Translations under genes and position numbers: made by a program | Shown: one piece after another, positions 1-5,707 of the stretch | How the letters are laid out: each line of letters begins with the position of its first letter | Numbering within the stretch: position 1 is the first letter of the stretch | Assembly: GCA_045592865.1 (NCBI GenBank) | Contig: JAZNVP010000035.1 | Coordinates: 1 to 8,659 of the forward strand | From: RGIG9114 sp045592865 | GTDB lineage: Bacteria; Bacillota; Clostridia; Oscillospirales; JAGBHD01 | Reading direction: 5' to 3' | Length of the DNA: 8,659 bases | The notes under the pieces: generated by a model | What the model saw: the letters and a program-made list of their open reading frames with translations, nothing else | Database searches by the model: none | Told to the model about the DNA's origin: nothing

Positions 1-7
1 TGAATCT

Positions 8-40
8 AAAAAACGCACCGCTTAAAGCGGTGCGTTTTTT
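8..40. terminator. Strong rho-independent terminator, probably bidirectional
   Basis: An 8-bp GC-rich stem (CGCACCGC at 14-21 with GCGGTGCG at 27-34) closes a 5-base loop, TTAAA. It is flanked by six A on the left and six T on the right, so it can work on either strand. It most likely ends a gene lying left of the window. It could also serve as a backstop for the ychF operon arriving on the minus strand. Confidence 0.85.
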
Positions 41-62
41 GTATTTAACTTAATAGTCGTAA

Positions 63-87
63 TGTAGGGGCGACAATCTGTCGCCCG
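63..87. repeat. Short palindromic element (TGTAGGGGCGA...TCGCCCG type)
   Basis: GGGCGACA (68-75) and TGTCGCCC (79-86) form a perfect 8-bp stem with a 3-base loop, preceded by TGTAG. From memory, elements with this TGTAGGGGCG...CGCCCG form are scattered in many copies between genes of gut Clostridia. It has no T-run directly after it, so it is less likely to be a terminator. Its role is unknown. Confidence 0.6.
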
Positions 88-99
88 TAAAAAAGCTTT

Positions 100-177
100 A
101 ACTTGCGAAGCAAATAACACTCGGCTGAAAGACGAATATAACTGCGAAGCAATATAACTCGCCTTTTGGCGAATAAA
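100..177. repeat. Two imperfect tandem copies of a ~40-base repeat
   Basis: Copy 1 (about 100-138) and copy 2 (about 140-177) both read AAC-(T)TGCGAAGCAA, then ATAAC, then a TCG...CGAATA hairpin. Each unit holds two small hairpins. One is TGC-GAA-GCA; the other is CGCC-TTTT-GGCG in copy 2, decayed to TCGGCTGAAAGACGA in copy 1. No open reading frame uses this stretch. I take it to be an intergenic repeat family typical of Clostridia; whether it is mobile or transcribed cannot be told from one locus. Confidence 0.6.
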
Positions 178-208
178 ACCGGCGTTGTGTCCTTACGGAT
201 AGAACGCC
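175..208 (-). terminator. Possible terminator of the ychF operon
   Basis: GGCGTT (181-186) pairs with AACGCC (203-208), and the stem continues inward with one mismatch to TCC/GGA (190-192 with 197-199) around a TTAC loop. Read on the minus strand it lies 25 bases after the ychF stop and is followed by GGTTTTATT, a weak T-run. It could equally be the end module of the adjacent repeat block. Confidence 0.4.
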
Positions 209-232
209 TATGAGTTGAGGCTTTTAGTAATA

Positions 233-1327
233 TTAAACGTTAAATCTGAACAAACAGATGTCTCCGTCCTTCATAACGTAGTCTTTTCCTTCGCTTCTGA
301 CAAGTCCCTTTTCCTTAGCGGCGTTCATACTGCCGTTGGCCTTAAGATCCTCAAAAGCAACAACCTCTGCACGAATGAAACCCTTTTCAAAATCTGAATG
401 GATCTTTCCTGCGGCTGCGGGAGCCTTTGTCCCCTTGGTTATAGTCCAGGCTCTGACCTCGGGCTCTCCTGCCGTTAAGAAGGAAATAAGACCTAAAAGC
501 TCATATCCCGTTTTAATAATTCGGTTAAGTCCCGATTCCTCAAGATGCAGTTCCTCTAAGAACATAGCCTTTTCTTCGTCATCCATTGAGGAGATCTCTT
601 CTTCAAGCTTAGCGCAAACGGGGAGCACGCTGGCGCCCTCTTCTTCGGCTCTCTTTTTGAGAGCGTTATAATGCTCGTTGTTTTCAATGTGTCCGATAAA
701 ATCGTCTTCCGACATATTAGCGGCATATATAACGGGTTTTAACGATAAAAGTGCAACCGTTGATATGATCTCTCTTTCGTCATCCGTGCAGTCAAAGCTT
801 CTTGCGGGTTTTCCGTTTTCAAGGTGGTCCTTGAGTCTAGAGAGAAGATCATATTCGCCCTGGTATTTCTTATCACCCTTTATAAGCTTTGCGGTCTTAT
901 CAATTCTTCTTGCGAGAATTTCAATATCCGAGAATATAAGCTCGAGATCAATGGTGTCAATATCGCGGTTAGGGTCAACCGAACCGTCAACGTGAATTAT
1001 CTCGTCGTCTTCAAAGCAACGAACAACGTGAACTATCGCGTCAACCTCTCTTATGTGGGAAAGAAACTTGTTCCCAAGCCCCTCGCCCTTAGAAGCACCC
1101 TTAACAAGACCTGCAATGTCAACGAATTCAAGCGTTGCAGGGGTAAACTTCTGCGGATTATATAACTTTTGGAGCCAGTCAAGGCGGGAATCGGGAACTG
1201 CAACCGAGCCAATGTTAGGTTCAATGGTGCAGAACGGGTAGTTTGCGCTCTGTGCTCCTGCATTTGTTATTGCATTAAAAAGTGTGCTCTTTCCAACGTT
1301 GGGAAGCCCAACCATACCGAGTTTCAT
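233..1327 (-). CDS. ychF: Redox-regulated ATPase YchF (Obg-family, ribosome-binding)
   Basis: This 364-residue protein has the full family length. YchF (also called EngD, OLA1 in eukaryotes) is a cytosolic P-loop NTPase of the Obg group that binds the ribosome and prefers ATP over GTP. The P-loop GLPNVGKST is at residues 7-15 and the DxxG switch (DIAGLVKGA) at 70-78. The G4 position reads NMSE (204-207) in place of NKxD, the known basis of its ATP preference. Cys33 in PFCTIEPN matches E. coli Cys35, the residue linked to redox control. The C-terminal TGS-type domain covers about 281-363. The ATG has AAAGGAGA eight bases upstream. It lies 19 bases after the DUF6062 gene and is probably its operon partner. 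Confidence 0.97.
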   Translation of the reverse strand: MKLGMVGLPNVGKSTLFNAITNAGAQSANYPFCTIEPNIGSVAVPDSRLDWLQKLYNPQKFTPATLEFVDIAGLVKGASKGEGLGNKFLSHIREVDAIVHVVRCFEDDEIIHVDGSVDPNRDIDTIDLELIFSDIEILARRIDKTAKLIKGDKKYQGEYDLLSRLKDHLENGKPARSFDCTDDEREIISTVALLSLKPVIYAANMSEDDFIGHIENNEHYNALKKRAEEEGASVLPVCAKLEEEISSMDDEEKAMFLEELHLEESGLNRIIKTGYELLGLISFLTAGEPEVRAWTITKGTKAPAAAGKIHSDFEKGFIRAEVVAFEDLKANGSMNAAKEKGLVRSEGKDYVMKDGDICLFRFNV

Positions 1328-1346
1328 ATATCTGGTCTCCTTTAAA

Positions 1347-2006
1347 TTATTCCTTGTTTAAAAACACGTCTGCGTCTAAAAGCGCCTCTCTGGCGTCACC
1401 CCAATCGGCATCCTCCGATTGATTTCGGTAATCGAACATAAACGAGAAATGGTCAACCTTTCTCTTAACCTCTTTTTCGCCCTTCATAAAGAGTGTGTAT
1501 GCCGCTTCAGAAAAGACCGTGCGGTCCGATTTAGAAAGCATAGAAGCCTCTTCCAAGAGCTTTATATAGTGAGGTAAGCAGAGATATTCCTGTTCGGAAA
1601 AACTCTCTCTGAAATCCCTTTCCTTGCGGAATGTAGATAAGATGTTATTATATATCTGCTTTCTTGAAGCCTCTTCCTTTTCACAAAGGTAGCATCCGCT
1701 TGTGAGCTCCTTGAGTTTTTTAAGGTTAGGCCTTCTCGCGTCCATAGCATCGGTCAGCGTTTCGAGCCTTGTCTGTGTCATCAAGGATAGAGAAAGCTTG
1801 TTATTACACTTTAAAAGTTCTCTGTAGTGCTCGGGGCAGAAGCCTTTCTTGTTAGTCTCAATTCTGATCTCGGGCGACATCATCGCAGGGCCCATAATGA
1901 ATTCGGTATATCTTTTTCTTATCATACCGTCAAGACGGCATAAGGGACATCCGCATTTCTCTGAAAACAGATCGTTAAGCGGTATCGTGTATATGCTTTC
2001 TTTCAT
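1347..2006 (-). CDS. DUF6062 family protein with paired Cys/His zinc-type motifs
   Basis: A 219-residue, probably cytosolic protein with no signal peptide or membrane segment. It resembles the DUF6062 family, whose function I do not know. Two similar halves are visible. In the first, C-G-C-P-L-C (Cys18, 20, 23) is followed by F-C-P-E-H (Cys57, His60). In the second, C-Y-L-C (Cys105, 108) is followed by L-C-L-P-H (Cys143, His146). Each half therefore has a CxxC plus CxxH set that could bind one zinc ion, within a largely helical, charged chain. The ATG has AGGAGGG five bases upstream and a good promoter. It is the first gene of a probable operon with ychF. DNA, RNA or protein binding are all possible; none is shown. 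Confidence 0.75.
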   Translation of the reverse strand: MKESIYTIPLNDLFSEKCGCPLCRLDGMIRKRYTEFIMGPAMMSPEIRIETNKKGFCPEHYRELLKCNNKLSLSLMTQTRLETLTDAMDARRPNLKKLKELTSGCYLCEKEEASRKQIYNNILSTFRKERDFRESFSEQEYLCLPHYIKLLEEASMLSKSDRTVFSEAAYTLFMKGEKEVKRKVDHFSFMFDYRNQSEDADWGDAREALLDADVFLNKE

Positions 2007-2011
2007 TTCAG

Positions 2012-2018
2012 CCCTCCT
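2012..2018 (-). promoter_or_regulatory. Ribosome binding site of the DUF6062 gene
   Basis: AGGAGGG on the minus strand, five bases before the ATG at 2006, a near-perfect Shine-Dalgarno match that fixes this start. Confidence 0.8.
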
Positions 2019-2025
2019 AAACTAT

Positions 2026-2053
2026 TTGACTTACCCAAATATTATAGTATAAT
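2026..2053 (+). promoter_or_regulatory. Sigma-A-type promoter for the 8-oxoguanine glycosylase gene
   Basis: TTGACT (2026-2031), a 16-base spacer and TATAAT (2048-2053) precede the TTG start by about 35 bases. It overlaps the divergent minus-strand promoter almost completely: the two -10 boxes are separated by one base (2047). Confidence 0.7.
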
Positions 2054-2069
2054 TTAAATGTATTTGCAA
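2041..2069 (-). promoter_or_regulatory. Sigma-A-type promoter for the DUF6062-ychF operon
   Basis: On the minus strand, TTGCAA (2069-2064), a 17-base spacer and TATAAT (2046-2041) give an exact -10 box and a fair -35 box. It lies about 35 bases before the DUF6062 start codon. Confidence 0.7.
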
Positions 2070-2087
2070 TAATGAAGAGGTGTTTTT

Positions 2088-2909
2088 TTGAAATATAGCA
2101 TAGAAAATAATAATATAGTGTTAAAATGCTATCAGGATTTCGATCTATATCTCACGCTCGACTGCGGTCAGTGTTTCAGATTTTATGAGGAAAACAAAAT
2201 TGTAAGCGGTATGGTGGGAGAAAAACTCATTAAAGCCGAGCAAAAAGAAAACGGGGACGTTATCTTTTACGATATTTCCGAAGAAGAGTTCAAAAGCATT
2301 ATAATTCCTTATTTCGATTTCGAGACCGACTATGATGCATTAAAAAGGCAGTTCGGAACCGAAGAAACAATGAAAAAAGCGGTTGAAAACTGCGGCGGAA
2401 TAAGAATATTAAAGCAGGATAGCTGGGAAGCGCTCTGCTCCTTCATAATCTCGCAGAATAATAACATTAAAAGAATAAAGGGTATCGTTTTAAGGCTCTG
2501 CGAAAACTTCGGAGAAAAAAAGGACGGTGGTTATACCTTCCCGTCTGCAGAAAAACTTGCCTCTTTGAGCAGAGAAGACCTGTCAGAACTCAGAGCAGGG
2601 TTCAGAGATAAATATATCCTCGATGCCGCAAAGAAGGTGTCGTCGGGCGAGGTAAGCTTCGAAAAGATCAGAAACTCCGATTATAACACCGCTCTTGAGG
2701 AACTGATGAAGATAAAGGGCGTCGGTCTGAAGGTCGCAAACTGTGTGCTTTTATACGGATTTTACAGAACCGAGGCATTTCCCGTCGACGTCTGGGTCAA
2801 AAGGGTGCTCGAAAGGTTTTATAAGAACGGTTTTCCCGAAGAGTTCTATAAAACAAGGGGCATAGCCCAACAGTTTTTGTTCCATTATATAAGAACCCTC
2901 GAAATATAA
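2088..2909 (+). CDS. ogg: 8-oxoguanine DNA glycosylase/AP lyase, OGG1 type
   Basis: A 273-residue bifunctional DNA repair enzyme that excises 8-oxoguanine paired with C and cleaves the abasic site. An OGG N-terminal domain covers about 1-100. SFIISQNNNIKRI (118-130) matches the NNN-containing segment of human OGG1. The helix-hairpin-helix-GPD core is I-K-G-V-G-L-K-V-A-N-C (209-219), with Lys215 as the predicted catalytic lysine (human Lys249) and Asp234 in FPVDV as the catalytic aspartate (human Asp268). It is shorter than human OGG1 (345 residues), as Clostridium-type OGG enzymes are. The start is TTG, chosen because GAAGAGG lies seven bases upstream and the N-terminus aligns there; the nearby ATG at 2072 is in another frame. 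It is a single-gene unit with its own promoter and terminator. Confidence 0.9.
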   Translation: MKYSIENNNIVLKCYQDFDLYLTLDCGQCFRFYEENKIVSGMVGEKLIKAEQKENGDVIFYDISEEEFKSIIIPYFDFETDYDALKRQFGTEETMKKAVENCGGIRILKQDSWEALCSFIISQNNNIKRIKGIVLRLCENFGEKKDGGYTFPSAEKLASLSREDLSELRAGFRDKYILDAAKKVSSGEVSFEKIRNSDYNTALEELMKIKGVGLKVANCVLLYGFYRTEAFPVDVWVKRVLERFYKNGFPEEFYKTRGIAQQFLFHYIRTLEI

Positions 2910-2935
2910 AAAAAGCGCCGTAAGGCGCTTTTTTT
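2908..2935. terminator. Bidirectional terminator between convergent ogg and CDF genes
   Basis: GCGCC (2915-2919) and GGCGC (2924-2928) around a GTAA loop, with seven A before and seven T after. It starts at the last codon of the glycosylase gene and reaches into the TAA stop of the convergent CDF gene (2936-2934), so one hairpin serves both genes with almost no spare sequence. Confidence 0.9.
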
Positions 2936-4109
2936 ATATGTAATTATGTTCGATCTTGATAACAGAAACGTAACGTTCGTCGCGCTCCTTCATAGCGAGG
3001 CTTATCTTCTCTGAAAGAAGGTCTCTTTCCTTGTCCGTAAGATTATAGTTATCAAGCAAAACAAGGTCGAAAATAACGTTGATTCGGTGCTCTCCCTCGG
3101 TAATTCTGAGGTCGTGGAATGAATAATTTCCGCCTAAGTCGGCAATTATCTCAGAGAGATTTCTCTTCGCTTTTTCGGTCTCCTCGCTTCCGTATGCAAC
3201 GGGATCAAGATGGATAACCATTATAATACCGAGCTCTTTTTCAACCTTAACCTCAAGTTCGTCTATGATTTCGTGCGATTTCATAGGAGGGATATTTTCA
3301 TAAACCTCAGCGTGAACCGAAGCGAAAATTCTTCCGGGACCGTAGTCGTGAACGATAAGATCGTGAATTCCGCAGATCTCTTCGGGAGCCGTTATTATCT
3401 CTCCTATTCTATCTACCATTTCTTTCTTCGGAGGTTTGCCGAGGAGGGTGTTGATGGTTTCCTTGGCGGAACCGAAGCCGCCCTTAAAGATAAGGAGCGA
3501 AACCGCAACACCAACGTAGCCGTCTATAAAGATGCCGAAGACCGAGCCGATAACGGTGGCAATAATAACCGCGGATGTGGAGAAAACGTCGTTAATCGAG
3601 TCGGTAGCACAGGCTTGTGCAGTCTCGGAGGCAATCTCCTTTCCGATATATCGGTTGTATAAAAACATCCAGAGTTTAACTAAAACCGAAAGCGAAAGTA
3701 TTATTATAACGGTGAGGTTAAAGCTTACGGGTGCAGGGTTTAAGATCTTGTTAAACGATGCCTCGAATAGCTCAACGCCAACCATAAGAATTAAAAACGA
3801 AATAATAAGAGAGGAAACGTATTCTATTCTTCCGTGTCCGAAAGGATGGTCGCGATCGGGCTCCTTTCCTGAAAACTTAGCCGCTATTATGGATATGATG
3901 GAAGAACCCATATCCGAAAGGTTGTTGAATGCGTCACTTGTAACCGCAACGCTGCCTAAAAGCATACCGCTTATAAGCTTTATTATGAATAATAAAAGAT
4001 TGCATATTATTCCCAAAACACCGCCCAAAACGCCGTATTTCTCCCTGACGGCAGGGTCTGAGGTGTTTTTATAATCGGGTATAAAACCCTTGATAAGAAG
4101 CTTTATCAT
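2934..4109 (-). CDS. Cation diffusion facilitator transporter, probably Mn2+ exporter
   Basis: A 391-residue inner-membrane metal/proton antiporter of the CDF family. About six membrane segments lie within residues 27-210. The family signature SDAFNNLSD is at 58-66 and the conserved HPFGHGRIE at 88-96. By alignment with YiiP, the transport site is Asn62 and Asp66 in TM2 plus Asp170 and Asp174 in TM5. This N-D-D-D set is that of manganese exporters such as pneumococcal MntE; zinc CDFs have His/Asp. The cytosolic part appears doubled: residues 249-303 (GIHDLIVHDY...VIHLDP) and 331-389 (SFHDLRITEG...VIKIEH) look like two ferredoxin-like units. The ATG has AGGAG nine bases upstream. Metal specificity is inferred, not shown. 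Confidence 0.92.
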   Translation of the reverse strand: MIKLLIKGFIPDYKNTSDPAVREKYGVLGGVLGIICNLLLFIIKLISGMLLGSVAVTSDAFNNLSDMGSSIISIIAAKFSGKEPDRDHPFGHGRIEYVSSLIISFLILMVGVELFEASFNKILNPAPVSFNLTVIIILSLSVLVKLWMFLYNRYIGKEIASETAQACATDSINDVFSTSAVIIATVIGSVFGIFIDGYVGVAVSLLIFKGGFGSAKETINTLLGKPPKKEMVDRIGEIITAPEEICGIHDLIVHDYGPGRIFASVHAEVYENIPPMKSHEIIDELEVKVEKELGIIMVIHLDPVAYGSEETEKAKRNLSEIIADLGGNYSFHDLRITEGEHRINVIFDLVLLDNYNLTDKERDLLSEKISLAMKERDERYVSVIKIEHNYI

Positions 4110-4137
4110 TATCTTTGTCTCCTGTCAGCAAAATGTG

Positions 4138-4165
4138 ATAATATTTCTTGAAAAAAAGTCTTTAA
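4138..4165 (-). promoter_or_regulatory. Weak candidate promoter for the CDF gene
   Basis: On the minus strand, TTAAAG (4165-4160), a 16-base spacer and TATTAT (4143-4138) precede the start codon by about 30 bases. The boxes are only fair matches. A separate promoter is expected here because the XRE gene upstream ends in a terminator. I saw no clear metal-regulator operator. Confidence 0.35.
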
Positions 4166-4183
4166 CATATTATAATAAGTATG

Positions 4184-4210
4184 AAAAATCCGCCTCAATA
4201 TGAGGCGGAA
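4184..4210 (-). terminator. Terminator of the XRE regulator gene
   Basis: TCCGCCTCA (4189-4197) and TGAGGCGGA (4201-4209) form a 9-bp perfect stem with a 3-base loop. On the minus strand it begins five bases after the stop codon and is followed by five T. It separates this gene from the CDF gene downstream. Confidence 0.88.
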
Positions 4211-4214
4211 AACC

Positions 4215-4886
4215 TTATTCGGATAATTTCTTTTCGCATTCCTTGATAAGATTTGATAGCGAGGAAGCAAAAAGCGGATATTCGTTCGAAATACCCTCTG
4301 TGGTGATGGAGAAGCAGTCGGGGTTCAAAAGCTTAAAATCTCCGACGTGGTTCTGAAGACGGGCTTCCGACATCATCATAGAAGCAATAGCGGCGCTCTG
4401 CGCGAGTCCATCGGGTAAGGTGAAGAATTTATCGCTGTTGCTTTCATTCATCGCGTAAAGGGTTCTGAAGCAGGAATAAACCGAAAGCATTAAGAAGGAA
4501 GCAACCTCATCGGCAACCGCCTTATTTTCGCATTTCTGAAGCATCGAGAATATTATGTTAAGAGAGTTAACGATAAGCTTCTTGTTCAGAACGGGGAGAA
4601 GAGAGCCCCTAACTATGTTTTCCTTGTTGTTAGGGTCGTTCTCGGGAATATCATCAACCGAAATAGTAAGTCCGTCGCGGTTGGGAGAAATGCCGAGAAG
4701 ATAGTCTGCCGAAACCCCATAATATCTTGCCGCCTTAGCAACAAAATCAAGGCCGCATTCGCGAATACCCTTCTCGTAATGGGAAAGAAGCGCCTGGCTA
4801 ACGCCTAATTCCTTAGCAGCGAGTTTCTGGCTAATCTTTTTTTCTTTTCTGAGAAGCGAAATTATGCGCGGAAAATCTGCGTTCAC
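4215..4886 (-). CDS. XRE-family helix-turn-helix transcriptional regulator
   Basis: A 223-residue DNA-binding protein. The N-terminal HTH_3 domain is clear (about residues 6-65): SQKLAAKELGVSQALLSHYEKG is the helix-turn-helix, followed by the typical YYGVSADYLLGI end. After a short polar linker (about 68-92) comes a mainly helical C-terminal domain (about 95-223) of unknown function that I cannot assign; it may bind a ligand or mediate oligomerisation. The start is GTG, supported by AAAGGAGG nine bases upstream and by the correct position of the HTH. It has its own promoter and terminator, and is divergent from the phosphatase operon across about 127 bases, so either itself or that operon is a plausible target. 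The target is not visible from sequence. Confidence 0.9.
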   Translation of the reverse strand: MNADFPRIISLLRKEKKISQKLAAKELGVSQALLSHYEKGIRECGLDFVAKAARYYGVSADYLLGISPNRDGLTISVDDIPENDPNNKENIVRGSLLPVLNKKLIVNSLNIIFSMLQKCENKAVADEVASFLMLSVYSCFRTLYAMNESNSDKFFTLPDGLAQSAAIASMMMSEARLQNHVGDFKLLNPDCFSITTEGISNEYPLFASSLSNLIKECEKKLSE

Positions 4887-4926
4887 CGTCGGTCGCCTCC
4901 TTTCTCTAAAAATCGCGGTAATGTAG

Positions 4927-4955
4927 ATTATATAACAAAAGATACCATTTGTAAA
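4927..4955 (-). promoter_or_regulatory. Promoter of the XRE regulator gene
   Basis: On the minus strand, TTTACA (4955-4950), a 17-base spacer and an exact TATAAT (4932-4927) precede the GTG start by about 40 bases. The -10 box sits inside a small palindrome, TTATATAA (4928-4935), which could be a regulator site but is too short and AT-rich to be sure. Confidence 0.7.
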
Positions 4956-5013
4956 GATTTTTTTGAAAATTTGTCTATATTTAACGAAAAGTATAAAAAT
5001 AAGGGGAATTTTT

Positions 5014-5664
5014 ATGAAGTGTTACAAAATTCATCTCATTAAGCACGGCGAAACAAAAGAAACCCTCGAAAGAAGATTTTTGGGAGTAACCGATGTTTCG
5101 CTTTCTGAAGCGGGAAGGGATAAAATAGAGAAGATGGCGGAAAAATATTCTTACCCGTCGGCGCAGATAGTCTATTCAAGCCCCTTAAAACGCTGCACCG
5201 AAACGGCGGAAATACTCTATCCCGATAGATTTTTAAGCACTGTCCCTGAACTTAGGGAATATAACTTCGGGCTCTTCGACGGGAAAAGCCCCGAAGAACT
5301 GAAGGATAACAAGGCGTTTTTAGATTGGGTGGATAACAAAATGAAGGACACGCCGCCTTTAGGTGAGTCAAACGAAGAGTTCACCAAAAGATGCATATCG
5401 GCAATCAACAGTATTCTTGCCGATATGCAGAAAAGAGGTGTGACCTCTGCGGCGGCAGTAACCCACGGCGGTGTTATAACGAGGCTTATGTGCCTTTACG
5501 ATATCGAAAAAAGCGACCCGAGAGAATATTTTTGCGGCAGTGGGGAAGGCTTTACTGTTATGGTAACCCCGTCGCTCTGGCAAAGAGACGGAATTTTTGA
5601 GGTTTTGAACGTAATTCCCGAAAAGGAAACCGATAGGTCGGATTTCGGACTTTACGATCTATAA
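5014..5664 (+). CDS. Histidine phosphatase family protein (phosphoglycerate mutase-like)
   Basis: A 216-residue protein of the branch-1 histidine phosphatase superfamily, which includes phosphoglycerate mutases, CobC/alpha-ribazole phosphatase and PhoE-type phosphatases; the substrate cannot be told. The N-terminal motif reads L-I-K-H-G-E-T (8-14), with His11 as predicted phospho-acceptor and Lys10 where Arg is usual. YSSPLKRCTETAE (54-66) holds the conserved Arg60. E-L-R-E-Y-N-F-G (79-86) supplies the likely general acid Glu82, and V-T-H-G-G (149-153) the second His151. The ATG is chosen over an in-frame TTG at 4963 because AAGGGG lies seven bases before it and the family motif then begins near residue 5. 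First gene of a probable four-gene operon. Confidence 0.88.
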   Translation: MKCYKIHLIKHGETKETLERRFLGVTDVSLSEAGRDKIEKMAEKYSYPSAQIVYSSPLKRCTETAEILYPDRFLSTVPELREYNFGLFDGKSPEELKDNKAFLDWVDNKMKDTPPLGESNEEFTKRCISAINSILADMQKRGVTSAAAVTHGGVITRLMCLYDIEKSDPREYFCGSGEGFTVMVTPSLWQRDGIFEVLNVIPEKETDRSDFGLYDL

Positions 5665-5707
5665 TCTTTCTCCTTTACATATTAAAAATTTCAGGGAGAA
5701 TTTTATT

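Noticed and set aside
100..177. The tandem repeats as a CRISPR array
   Set aside because: There are only two imperfect copies, directly adjacent with no unique spacers, and no cas genes nearby.
824..1165. Plus-strand open frames opposite ychF (including 336-671 and 678-995)
   Set aside because: They are shadows of the conserved ychF frame, with Ser/Leu-rich translations and no ribosome sites.
3532..4074. A 180-codon plus-strand open frame opposite the CDF gene
   Set aside because: It is antisense to a well-supported transporter, has no ribosome site, and its translation shows no recognisable domain.
4963..4997. A plus-strand promoter for the phosphatase operon using TTGTCT (4971-4976) and TATAAA (4992-4997)
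   Set aside because: The spacer is only 15 bases and transcription would start inside the ribosome site, so the hexamers are probably chance.
4963..5013. An upstream TTG start that would add 17 residues to the histidine phosphatase
   Set aside because: It has no Shine-Dalgarno sequence; the ATG at 5014 has AAGGGG at the right distance and gives the normal family N-terminus.
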